From assembly GCA_944392285.1 (NCBI GenBank), contig CALXWF010000083.1, positions 1-27,574 of the forward strand: 27,574 nt of DNA, in the 5' to 3' direction. The notes below the pieces were generated by a model that was given only the letters and a program-made list of their open reading frames with translations, ran no database searches and had not been told where the DNA came from. The position numbers were made by a program, and so were the translations under genes. Of the stretch, positions 17,020 through 24,171 are shown piece by piece (the first letter of the stretch is position 1; each line of letters begins with the position of its first letter). The DNA comes from an uncultured Alphaproteobacteria bacterium (GTDB lineage Bacteria; Pseudomonadota; Alphaproteobacteria; RF32; CAG-239).

Positions 17020-17066
17020 ATGTTTATAGGTTTAATTATTTGCAAATAATAAATTTTGATAGTGTC

Positions 17067-17094
17067 AGTATAAAAGAAATAAATATTTTTGCAA
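17067..17094 (-). promoter_or_regulatory. Candidate sigma-70-type promoter for the 16771-17019 gene
   Basis: Read on the minus strand, TTGCAA (17089-17094) and TATACT (17067-17072) are 16 bases apart, matching the TTGACA/TATAAT consensus at 4 of 6 and 5 of 6 positions. The start codon of the small gene is about 47 bases downstream. This is the best-looking promoter in the window by eye. Confidence 0.5.
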
Positions 17095-17102
17095 TCGGAT
17101 TT

Positions 17103-17142
17103 AAAAAAGGCTAACGCCTTAATCTCACAGCAGATTAAGGCG
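17103..17142 (-). terminator. Hairpin terminator of the 17125-17439 gene
   Basis: CGCCTTAATC (17115-17124) and GATTAAGGCG (17133-17142) form a perfect 10-base stem. On the minus strand a six-base spacer and then TTTTTT (complement of 17103-17108) follow, so it may terminate the small gene, whose stop codon sits in the loop. On the plus strand TTT and TTTTTT also follow, so it could act in both directions. Confidence 0.6.
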
Positions 17143-17439
17143 TTTCATTTTTTGGATAAACCGAAAGCGCAACAACAGGCGTATCGGATAATAGGCTGCA
17201 ATTATCGGAGCAATGCCGACACCTATCCCCCACCATTTGAAGTAGGACACAGCAACCATAAGAAAAATAAACTGGCACAACAGACTGATAGCCCCGACAA
17301 TGCTAAAAAGCGGGTAGCGTTCTGCCAAAGAGTAAACATAAAAATCGGAGATATCCGGTTTTAAGAAGGCATAAAGTGCCGCAAAGAGTGTTGCAAAATA
17401 AAGCAACCCCATAAACACATAAACAAACACTGTTTCCAT
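17125..17439 (-). CDS. Small three-helix membrane protein, 104 aa
   Basis: I do not recognise this protein. It begins METVFVYVFMGLLYFATLFA and holds three hydrophobic stretches (residues about 3-25, 43-65 and 70-90), with a short soluble loop around ISDFYVYSLAERYP. It ends with a basic tail, LRFRFIQKMKRLNLL, which favours a cytoplasmic C-terminus by the positive-inside rule. It has the same orientation and size class as the neighbouring 82-residue protein but no clear sequence similarity. Its stop codon lies in a hairpin loop. The start is not supported by a good Shine-Dalgarno sequence. Confidence 0.6.
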   Translation of the reverse strand: METVFVYVFMGLLYFATLFAALYAFLKPDISDFYVYSLAERYPLFSIVGAISLLCQFIFLMVAVSYFKWWGIGVGIAPIIAAYYPIRLLLRFRFIQKMKRLNLL

Positions 17440-17574
17440 AAGTAAAATTTTGAAAATTTTATAATCAGAAAAACGGAATCGCCATCGGCAAAATAACCGC
17501 TAACAATTTTTTTGATATGTTATTTATGCGCCTGATGTACTTAAAAAAGCGTAAAGAGCTTTTATCTATATTAT

Positions 17575-17610
17575 AAGAAAAGGGAATTATTTTTATAATT
17601 CCCTTTTCTT
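17575..17610. terminator. Strong bidirectional terminator after cutA
   Basis: AAGAAAAGGGAATTAT (17575-17590) and its exact complement (17595-17610) form a 16-base perfect stem around TTTT. On the minus strand it ends the acrA-acrB-cutA operon just after the cutA stop; a T-rich tract lies on both sides. Confidence 0.85.
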
Positions 17611-17613
17611 TGA

Positions 17614-17919
17614 TTATTTTCTTATCCAGGCCAGATATTCTTCTAAGCCGGCATCTATCTTAAACATGATTACTTCCGGCAGTTCATAGGGGTGAAGCTC
17701 TAAAATTTTATCTTTAACCCAAGAAAAATTTGCCGCCGTGGTCTTGATTATCAGCAGAAATTCTTCCTCTTCACAAATCTTTCCCTGCCATTCATAAACC
17801 GAGGTTGCCTTGTCTATCATATTAACACAGGCGGCTAACTTGCATTCTACCAAATTTCTGGCAATCTTCAGTCCGGTTTCGCGATCGGGAACCATGGTTA
17901 AAACAACAACCTCAGTCAT
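17614..17919 (-). CDS. cutA: Divalent-cation tolerance protein CutA
   Basis: CutA is a small trimeric protein associated with copper and divalent-metal tolerance. The 101-residue product has the family motifs ECKLAACVNMI near residue 28, EEFLLIIKTT in the middle, and HPYELPEVIMFKID near the end. I start it at the ATG at 17917-17919 (MTEVVVLT), which has GGAG 7 bases upstream; a longer frame to 17955 exists but lies inside acrB. The gene overlaps the acrB stop by 8 bases (ATGACTGA), so it is translationally coupled to the pump. It is the last gene before a strong terminator. Confidence 0.93.
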   Translation of the reverse strand: MTEVVVLTMVPDRETGLKIARNLVECKLAACVNMIDKATSVYEWQGKICEEEEFLLIIKTTAANFSWVKDKILELHPYELPEVIMFKIDAGLEEYLAWIRK

Positions 17920-20900
17920 GAGATTTCTCCTCTTTTGCGGCGGGTTTTTTATCAAACATTTCTCCTATGAGCGCAAACATCATCGGCACAAATAATGTGG
18001 CCACAAAGGTTGAAAGCAACATTCCGCCGACCATGCCCGTTCCTATCGCATGACGGCTGCCGGCACCGGCACCGCTGCTGAGTGCTAAAGGCAAAACGCC
18101 AAAGGTAAAGGCCAAAGAGGTCATGACAATCGGGCGGAAACGAAGTTTGGCTGCTTCTATCGCCGCTTCGGCATAGGATTTTCCGGCTTCTACCTGCATC
18201 ATGGCAAATTCTACAATCAAAATGGCATTCTTCGCCGCCAAACCAATTAAGGTAACCAAGCCAACCTGAAAATAAAGGTCATTTTCAATTCCTCTGAGCC
18301 AGGTTGCCAGTAATGCTCCCAAAACCGCAAAAGGTACTGACAATATAACCACAAAAGGCAATGACCAACGCTCATATTGCGCCGAAAGAATCAAAAATAT
18401 CATTATCAAACCAAAGACAAAAGCCTGACTCGAAGCGCCTCCGGTTAATTTTTCCTGATAGGCTGAGCCAATCCATGACAGAGAATAATCATCCCCCAAG
18501 ACCTGAGACGCAACTTCTTCCATGGCGGCAATGGCTTGGCCGGAGCTGTATCCGGGTGCAGGATCTCCTAAAATCTTGGCGGCGGGGAAAATGTTAAAGC
18601 GGTTGATTAACTCAGGCCCGGTAATGCGCTCAACTTTAATTAAGGTTGATAAAGGAATTAAAACCCCGTCGTTTGATTTGACATAAACATATTTTAAGTC
18701 ATCGGGAGAGGTGCGGAATTTGCTTTCAGATTGTACCGTGACCCTGAAATTGCGCCCGTAATAGGTAAAGTCATTGACGTATAAGCTGCCGAAAGTGCTT
18801 TGCATAACCGAATAAATGGCATTTATCGGCACATTGAGTATACGCGCTTTTTCTCGGTCTAAGTCAATCCGATATTGCGGCGTGCTGACCGAAAAAGTGG
18901 TTTTAACATTACGCAATGCCGGATTTTTGTTGGCGGCATCAACAAGTTCTTGTGTTTTGGCCATTAACTCGGCACTGCTCTTGCCGGTTTTGTTTTGGAC
19001 ATAGCCCTCAAAACCACCGGTCATGCTCATACCCATTATCGGCGGCATGCTAAAGGCATAACCGATACCTTCAGGACGGCTCATGCCCATTTGCGTATAT
19101 TTGCCGGCTAAGGCTTCTGCCGTTTGCGCGGCTTGTTTACGGTCTTCCCAATCTTTCAGCACAATAAAGCTGATGCCCGAATAGGTATTTTGTGTGGCTG
19201 AAAGCATATTATAACCGTTAATCGTCAAGACATCTTCAACATTGGGGTCTTCTTTAACCATGGCTGAAACTTTGTCGGTAAAAGCCTTGGTGCGGGGTAA
19301 AGATGCTGCCGGCGGCATGCTGTATGCCATCAACAATGAACCTTGGTCTTCTGCCGGAACCAAACCTCCGGGAATAATTTTAAACAAGGCAATAATGGCG
19401 GCAATAACGCCTAAAAAGCCCATAATCGCCGTCTTACGATGATTTAAGAAAAATTTGACACCGGCAAGATACCAATCCGTTACTTTTTCAAACCCAAGGT
19501 TAAACAGCTTAAACGCTGCCGGTATCTCTCTGTCTTTGTGGCCGGGCTTGATTAAAAGCGCACATAGTGCCGGAGTCAACGACAAAGCCACAAAAGCCGA
19601 GATTAAAACCGAAATGGCAATCGTTACCGCAAATTGACGATACATAACACCGGTCATGCCCCCTAAAAAGGCAATGGGCAAAAATACTGAAGATAAGACC
19701 AAAGCCACGGCGACCACAGGGCCGGCAACTTCTCTCATGGCTTTTAGGGCCGCTTCTTTCGGAGAGAGGCCTTCTTCACTCATGAGGCGTTCTACGTTTT
19801 CAAGCACGATAATGGCATCATCCACGACAATACCAATGGCTAAAATCAAACCAAACAAAGTCAGCAAATTGATGGAAAAGCCCAAAACATACATACCGGC
19901 AAAAGCACCGATAATCGAAACCGGAACCGCTAAAATCGGAATGAGGGTTGCACGCATGTTTTGCAAAAATAAATAAACAACCAAGATTACCAGCAAAACT
20001 GCCTCAAAAAACGTGTGTATGACTTCATTTATCGACACGTTTACAAAGATTGTCGTATCATAAGGAATGCTATAGGTAATGCCTTCGGGAAAGTTCTTCG
20101 ATAACCTCTTCATGGTTTCTTGTACTTCTTTTGACACCTCCAAAGCATTTGCGCCGGACTGGAGATAAATGGCAAAAGCAACCGCATCTTCGCCGTTTAA
20201 CTGTGCGTTCACACTGTAATCTTGCGCGCCGAGTTCTATTCGGGCAACGTCTTTTAAGCGCAAAAGGGCTCCTGAGGCATCTGCCTTCAAAATAATGTTG
20301 CCGAACTCTTTTTCATCTACCAAACGACCTTTGGTATTTACCGAATAGGTATAGGGTTGATATTCTCCCATCGGCTGTTGTCCGAATTGGCCGGCCGCAA
20401 ATTGGGCATTTTGCTCTTGAATGGCTGAAATAACATCGGTTGAGGTCAAATTATAATCTGCTAACTTGTCAGGACTTAGCCAAATGCGCATGGAATAGTC
20501 TTGGCTGGCAAACAAAGAAGCATCTCCTACGCCCTTGATACGCTTGATTTCATCTATAACATTTAACAGGGCATAGTTACTGACAAAAACAGTGTCATAT
20601 TTATCTGTTGTTGAGCGCATGGTCACAACAGATAAAATATTGTTTGATTTTTCTTCTACCGTGACGCCCATTTTGGTTACTTCTGAGGGAAGCTTGGACA
20701 TGGCGGCCTGAACTTTGTTGTTAACATCAATGGTCGCCTGAGCCGGATCAGTGCCGATTTCAAAAACAACGCCAATGGTCAAATATCCCGAAGAGGTGGC
20801 TGTTGAATACATGTAAATCATGCCTTTAACACCGTTGATGGCTTGTTCTAAAGGCGCGGCTACCGTATCTGCCAAAACTTCAGCCGTGGCTCCGGGGTAA

Positions 20901-21046
20901 GTCGTAGTTATTTGAATTTCAGGAGAGACAATGTTCGGATATTGCTCAACCGGCAAAATTTTCATTGAAACAAGGCCGGCTAATACAATTATCAGCGATA
21001 AAACCGTTGAAAATATCGGTCTTTTAATAAAAAATTCAGACAACAT
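17912..21046 (-). CDS. acrB: RND multidrug efflux transporter, AcrB type
   Basis: This 1044-residue inner-membrane protein is an HAE1-type RND pump: a proton-driven trimer exporting drugs, bile salts or solvents. It starts MLSEFFIKRPIFSTVLSLII, the usual AcrB N-terminus. The proton-relay aspartates are present in GIVVDDAIIVLENVERL near residues 405-408, and the relay Lys in GLAAKNAILIVEF near 938-940. Two large periplasmic loops lie between TM1-TM2 and TM7-TM8. GGGAGAAGG lies upstream of the ATG. The periplasmic adaptor gene is 21 bases upstream, and cutA overlaps the 3' end. No TolC-type outer-membrane channel is encoded in the window. Confidence 0.97.
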   Translation of the reverse strand: MLSEFFIKRPIFSTVLSLIIVLAGLVSMKILPVEQYPNIVSPEIQITTTYPGATAEVLADTVAAPLEQAINGVKGMIYMYSTATSSGYLTIGVVFEIGTDPAQATIDVNNKVQAAMSKLPSEVTKMGVTVEEKSNNILSVVTMRSTTDKYDTVFVSNYALLNVIDEIKRIKGVGDASLFASQDYSMRIWLSPDKLADYNLTSTDVISAIQEQNAQFAAGQFGQQPMGEYQPYTYSVNTKGRLVDEKEFGNIILKADASGALLRLKDVARIELGAQDYSVNAQLNGEDAVAFAIYLQSGANALEVSKEVQETMKRLSKNFPEGITYSIPYDTTIFVNVSINEVIHTFFEAVLLVILVVYLFLQNMRATLIPILAVPVSIIGAFAGMYVLGFSINLLTLFGLILAIGIVVDDAIIVLENVERLMSEEGLSPKEAALKAMREVAGPVVAVALVLSSVFLPIAFLGGMTGVMYRQFAVTIAISVLISAFVALSLTPALCALLIKPGHKDREIPAAFKLFNLGFEKVTDWYLAGVKFFLNHRKTAIMGFLGVIAAIIALFKIIPGGLVPAEDQGSLLMAYSMPPAASLPRTKAFTDKVSAMVKEDPNVEDVLTINGYNMLSATQNTYSGISFIVLKDWEDRKQAAQTAEALAGKYTQMGMSRPEGIGYAFSMPPIMGMSMTGGFEGYVQNKTGKSSAELMAKTQELVDAANKNPALRNVKTTFSVSTPQYRIDLDREKARILNVPINAIYSVMQSTFGSLYVNDFTYYGRNFRVTVQSESKFRTSPDDLKYVYVKSNDGVLIPLSTLIKVERITGPELINRFNIFPAAKILGDPAPGYSSGQAIAAMEEVASQVLGDDYSLSWIGSAYQEKLTGGASSQAFVFGLIMIFLILSAQYERWSLPFVVILSVPFAVLGALLATWLRGIENDLYFQVGLVTLIGLAAKNAILIVEFAMMQVEAGKSYAEAAIEAAKLRFRPIVMTSLAFTFGVLPLALSSGAGAGSRHAIGTGMVGGMLLSTFVATLFVPMMFALIGEMFDKKPAAKEEKSHD

Positions 21047-21067
21047 TGCCTTCTCCCTATTTAATAA

Positions 21068-22225
21068 TTAGTTGTTGTCGACACTATTTTCATTGATATA
21101 TTCAGGTTTTACCTGCATACCGGGGCGAACTTTCATTAAGCCGCTGACCAAAACCGTATCTCCTTGATTTAAGCCGCTGTCTATTATCCAACCTTGCGGT
21201 ACGGCAAAACCGGTGGTGACATTTACGGCCTCGACCTGATTTTGCGCATTCAGGCGGTAGACATAAGGGCTTTGCGCTCCTTGCATAACAGCTTCTTGCG
21301 GCAAAACAATCGCATCTTTTCTGATTAAGCCCTCAAGCACAATACGACCAAATTGGCCGGGCATGATTTTACGCTCGGGATTGGGGAAAACCGCACGCAA
21401 TTTGATAGTGCCGGTTTTTTCATCAATGGTCGGGTTAATAAAGTCTATCTTGCCGTCTTGGTTATAATATTTTTCATCTCCTAATTTGAGCTTGGCAATA
21501 ACATCATTACGGCGCGTACCGTTTGAGGTAACGATTTTGCCGCTCTCTACCATAGAACCCAACTTAAAAGCATCATTGTCTGAGGCCGAAAAGATAACAT
21601 ATATCGGGTCTAACTGGGTGATGTGTGTTAACAAACTTTTGTCTGATGTGGTATCTATCAGGCTTCCTTCCGACTGTGTTTCCATGCTGGTAATGCCGCT
21701 GATGGGAGCCGTTACGGTGGTGTAGTCCAAATTTAATTGAGCCGCTTGCACCTCTGCCTCAGCCAAAGCCATGCTTGCTTTAAGCGAATCTAGGTTGGCG
21801 CGGGCTTCATCGCGCGATTTTTCACTGACAATGCGCTCTTTAAACAATTTTTCAATGCGCTGCCATTGGGTTTCAGCAGCTTTTAACTGCGCTTGTTCTT
21901 GTGCTAATTTGGCTTTGGCCTGTGCCAATTTTACTTTATATGGCTCAGGATCTATCTCAAACAAAACATCTCCGGCATTAACGGCTGATCCTTCAACATA
22001 GTTTCTTTTTAGGAGAATTCCCCCTACTCTGGCTCTGACTTCGGTTTCTTTGGAGCCTTGAGCTCTTGCCGCAAATTCAAAACTCAGCGGAATATCTTCC
22101 ATCTTAACTTTTACGGCCTGAACTTCGGGAATGGCATTTTGAGCTTGAGTATTTTTTTCTTCCTTGCATGCGGTTATCGCTAAAACAACCGCTAAAGCAG
22201 CAAAAAGTTTGTTTTTAAATTGCAT
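21068..22225 (-). CDS. acrA: RND periplasmic adaptor (membrane fusion) lipoprotein, AcrA type
   Basis: The adaptor links the RND pump to an outer-membrane channel. The 385-residue product is a lipoprotein with lipobox AITAC and Cys20. Next come the membrane-proximal and lipoyl regions (VRARVGGILLKRNYVEGSAV), a long alpha-helical hairpin rich in Ala, Gln and Glu (about 95-165), a second lipoyl half (TAPISGITS), and the beta-barrel domain (MPGQFGRIVLEG, KVRPGMQV near the end). AGGAG precedes ATG. A terminator and a short palindrome lie upstream, so the operon probably has its own promoter at 22226-22280. No TetR or MarR regulator is adjacent. Confidence 0.95.
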   Translation of the reverse strand: MQFKNKLFAALAVVLAITACKEEKNTQAQNAIPEVQAVKVKMEDIPLSFEFAARAQGSKETEVRARVGGILLKRNYVEGSAVNAGDVLFEIDPEPYKVKLAQAKAKLAQEQAQLKAAETQWQRIEKLFKERIVSEKSRDEARANLDSLKASMALAEAEVQAAQLNLDYTTVTAPISGITSMETQSEGSLIDTTSDKSLLTHITQLDPIYVIFSASDNDAFKLGSMVESGKIVTSNGTRRNDVIAKLKLGDEKYYNQDGKIDFINPTIDEKTGTIKLRAVFPNPERKIMPGQFGRIVLEGLIRKDAIVLPQEAVMQGAQSPYVYRLNAQNQVEAVNVTTGFAVPQGWIIDSGLNQGDTVLVSGLMKVRPGMQVKPEYINENSVDNN

Positions 22226-22247
22226 GTTTTCTCCTAACTCTATGTTT

Positions 22248-22258
22248 GAAACCGTTTC
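22248..22258. promoter_or_regulatory. Short palindrome upstream of acrA
   Basis: The 11-base sequence GAAACCGTTTC is a perfect inverted repeat with one central base, 23 bases before the acrA start. Efflux operons are often repressed by TetR-type proteins binding such sites, but no regulator gene is next to it. The site is short and could be chance. Confidence 0.25.
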
Positions 22259-22284
22259 TTTTTTCGAATCTACTCAAGGTAAAA

Positions 22285-22314
22285 TAAAATGCAACGAAAA
22301 TTCGTTGCATTTTA
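22285..22314 (-). terminator. Terminator of the 22366-22797 gene
   Basis: TAAAATGCAACGAA (22285-22298) and its exact complement (22301-22314) form a 14-base stem with an AA loop. On the minus strand it is followed by TTTTA-rich sequence. It lies between the orphan gene and acrA, separating the two transcription units. Confidence 0.75.
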
Positions 22315-22365
22315 ACCGTAAAAATAACTCTTTAGTCTTATTTAGATGTCATTTACACCTTTAGT

Positions 22366-22797
22366 TTAATTATAGCGGCGATATTTTTTAATTACCTTTT
22401 CAAGCTCAGAGGCCAAATAATTTGCTTCATCACAAAACTTGGGGGCTATTCTGATAATTTCTTCCAAGGTATCTTTATCAAGTCGGCAATCTATCTTTTG
22501 CCTTAGGGCGTGATAAAACATCCAATCGGTTAAGGTCCCCTTTATGACATGGCGCTCTTTACAAAAAATGCATAAATCTTTATAGGATACTTCTTCTTGC
22601 AAGTTTTTTTGCTCAAAATTCACCAGACGCATATAGCGCGCCATATTATTCAGCATCTCATCAAAACTAATCATATAGGCAAAAACCAGAGGATAAGCCG
22701 CACCAAGCGAGTCATTTAAGGCTTGTGAGCGTTGTAAAATCTCTAACTGGTTTAAGGGAATAACCTTATTCCCAAGTGCCGGTGAACTACTTTCCAT
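22366..22797 (-). CDS. Orphan helical protein, possibly HEPN/DUF86-like
   Basis: I cannot place this 143-residue protein. It is soluble and mostly helical, with a Cys pair in LCIFCKERH, and a C-terminal helix block (FYHALRQKIDCRLDKDTLEE) that resembles the HEPN/DUF86 region in spacing. The expected R-x4-6-H motif is not present, so any RNase activity would be lost or absent. GGAG precedes the ATG by 7 bases. It follows the MIF gene on the same strand with a 108-base spacer and ends at its own terminator. The HEPN suggestion is weak. Confidence 0.65.
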   Translation of the reverse strand: MESSSPALGNKVIPLNQLEILQRSQALNDSLGAAYPLVFAYMISFDEMLNNMARYMRLVNFEQKNLQEEVSYKDLCIFCKERHVIKGTLTDWMFYHALRQKIDCRLDKDTLEEIIRIAPKFCDEANYLASELEKVIKKYRRYN

Positions 22798-22905
22798 TTT
22801 CTTTCTCCGCCGTTTTCTGGCTTAAAAGTATTTCTGTTGCCGTGCTTAGAATAACGACAATTCTTTTATAAAAGATTAACGGAAAGTAGTTTTTATAAAA
22901 TATAT

Positions 22906-23250
22906 TTAGCCGAGCAATTTACCGCCGATGGCGACATCAGCCGCAGATAAGTCCGTAAACTCAATATTTATATTGTCCAAATCTGCCGGAATGGCCGTAT
23001 ATAAAAACTCAGTCAGCAAGCGCGCAAAACCGGCTTTATCCTTAAAACCGACCGAGCGCATCTCTGCCAAAATGCAAGGTGCGCCCAAATCTCCGCCGAT
23101 GCACATATCAGGATTTACATTCAGCGTGACAATAATATAATTTTTGGGCTTATTTAACTGTTTAGCTACGAATTCGGTTGCATCTTGCAAAAACATTTCT
23201 CTTTGCATTGTGTCAAGTTTTACATTGGTATTAACGGTTAAAAACGGCAT
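22906..23250 (-). CDS. Macrophage migration inhibitory factor (MIF)-family protein
   Basis: This 114-residue protein has the MIF/tautomerase fold: Met is followed by Pro, the catalytic N-terminal proline once Met is removed, in MPFLTVNTNV. The Lys of the active site is kept (NKPKNYI). GGDLGAPCILAEMRSVGF matches the MIF loop, but the CXXC has become C-x-x-Ala. In the C-terminal motif the Tyr and Asn of human MIF are replaced by Asn and Glu (DNINIEFTDLSAADV). It probably forms a trimer and may tautomerise phenylpyruvate-like substrates. AGGAG precedes the ATG. Whether it acts in the cell or on a host is unknown. Confidence 0.92.
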   Translation of the reverse strand: MPFLTVNTNVKLDTMQREMFLQDATEFVAKQLNKPKNYIIVTLNVNPDMCIGGDLGAPCILAEMRSVGFKDKAGFARLLTEFLYTAIPADLDNINIEFTDLSAADVAIGGKLLG

Positions 23251-23306
23251 TTTATCTCTCCTTAGTTTTTTTCTTTAACTTAGCTTTGTTCTTGCTTTTT
23301 GACCAC

Positions 23307-23335
23307 AAAAAAAGGCAGGTTTTCCCTGCCTTTTT
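23307..23335 (-). terminator. Terminator of the 23334-24047 gene
   Basis: AAAAAGGCAGG (23309-23319) and CCTGCCTTTTT (23325-23335) form an 11-base stem with a TTTTC loop; seven T residues follow on the minus strand. The stop codon of the gene overlaps the right arm. Confidence 0.85.
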
Positions 23336-24047
23336 ATCTGCCAAAGTCATAAATTAATTGCTTGTCTTTATAAGCGACTTTGGTCTTGCCGATAATCAAA
23401 GCCTTTTGGTTTGACCCTAAAGGCATTTGAAAATCAAGATGTTTGCCGTCTTGAAACCACTCCAGACACAGTTTTTGGCCGATTAAGTCGTAATAAATCT
23501 TTTCTATCCGACGATGACGACCAAAACCGACTTTGCGGGTAATGTCCCAAGCCGGAAAACCATGCTCATAATCAACCCCCAAAATCCGTGGAACTGCCGT
23601 ATAAAACGCTTCATCTCCAAGCTGTTCTCTGACAAAATTCAATATGCCGGCGCGATTGGTGCTCCATTCGGGGACAAGATAGCGCAACCCGTTCATGGCG
23701 CAAACCATGCCGTAGTTTTCAGTCCCCAGTCGAAGTTTGTTGGTCGTTGCTTGAAAATATACATCGGCAAAAGTTTCGCGCGGTACAAAATAGGCCCGCT
23801 TTCCGCCTTCTTTCGGCGCAAACCCCGGAATTGCCACAAACACGCCTTTGGCTTTGACAATGTCATCACTATAATCTGCTACCCAAAATGTATAAAATTT
23901 TTGCGGTGCAAAAATCAGCTCGCCGTCTTGGCTGAAACTTTGTCGACATTGCATGTGGCAAAATTTAAGGTCCTTACTTTCAAGATGCGTATGTCTGAAA
24001 GCTGATAATACCTCCTGCTCAGACATGTTAATTAATTGTTTCTTCAT
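23334..24047 (-). CDS. Orphan soluble protein, 237 aa
   Basis: I do not recognise this 237-residue protein. It has no signal or membrane helix and is rich in aromatic residues and Cys near the N-terminus (FCHMQC). A strand-rich central part (FYTFWVADYSDD, GVFVAIPGF, AYFVPRETFADVYFQ) is followed by a basic RKVGFGRHRRIEKIYYD stretch and DFGR at the end. ATG at 24047 has only a weak Shine-Dalgarno sequence, and an alternative Met lies seven codons later. It sits between the gyrA terminator and the MIF gene, where alphaproteobacteria often have coaD; it shows no coaD motifs. Function unknown. Confidence 0.7.
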   Translation of the reverse strand: MKKQLINMSEQEVLSAFRHTHLESKDLKFCHMQCRQSFSQDGELIFAPQKFYTFWVADYSDDIVKAKGVFVAIPGFAPKEGGKRAYFVPRETFADVYFQATTNKLRLGTENYGMVCAMNGLRYLVPEWSTNRAGILNFVREQLGDEAFYTAVPRILGVDYEHGFPAWDITRKVGFGRHRRIEKIYYDLIGQKLCLEWFQDGKHLDFQMPLGSNQKALIIGKTKVAYKDKQLIYDFGR

Positions 24048-24116
24048 AATAATCTTTTTTAGTTAAAATAATTTTGGTTTGCGGCAAGTCTAAAAGTTTT
24101 TGTCAAAATAGTCAAT

Positions 24117-24152
24117 AAAAAAAAACAAGCCCCGAATGGCTTCAGGGCTTGT
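24117..24152 (-). terminator. gyrA terminator
   Basis: ACAAGCCCCGAA (24125-24136) and TTCAGGGCTTGT (24141-24152) form a 12-position stem (one mismatch) with a four-base loop, followed on the minus strand by a run of T residues. It lies 19 bases after the gyrA stop. Confidence 0.85.
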
Positions 24153-24171
24153 ATCCGTCTGTTTTTGAAGA

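Noticed and set aside
17444..17460. AAAATTTT direct repeat just upstream of the 104-residue gene
   Set aside because: Low-complexity AT tract; no evidence for protein binding.
17517..17576. 19-codon plus-strand ORF running into the cutA terminator
   Set aside because: No Shine-Dalgarno sequence, very short, Met/Leu/Lys biased; a possible small RNA cannot be supported from sequence alone.
17920..17955. Longer start for cutA (12 extra residues)
   Set aside because: The extension lies inside the acrB end, and CutA family proteins begin at MTEVVVLT-like sequence; GGAG lies 7 bases before the inner ATG.
22862..22875. Perfect 14-base palindrome TCTTTTATAAAAGA between the MIF and orphan genes
   Set aside because: It is pure AT-rich sequence in an AT-rich spacer and such palindromes arise by chance; no T-run follows.
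23514..24005. 163-codon open frame opposite the 237-residue orphan
   Set aside because: Composition is irregular and there is no Shine-Dalgarno sequence; the minus frame has the terminator.
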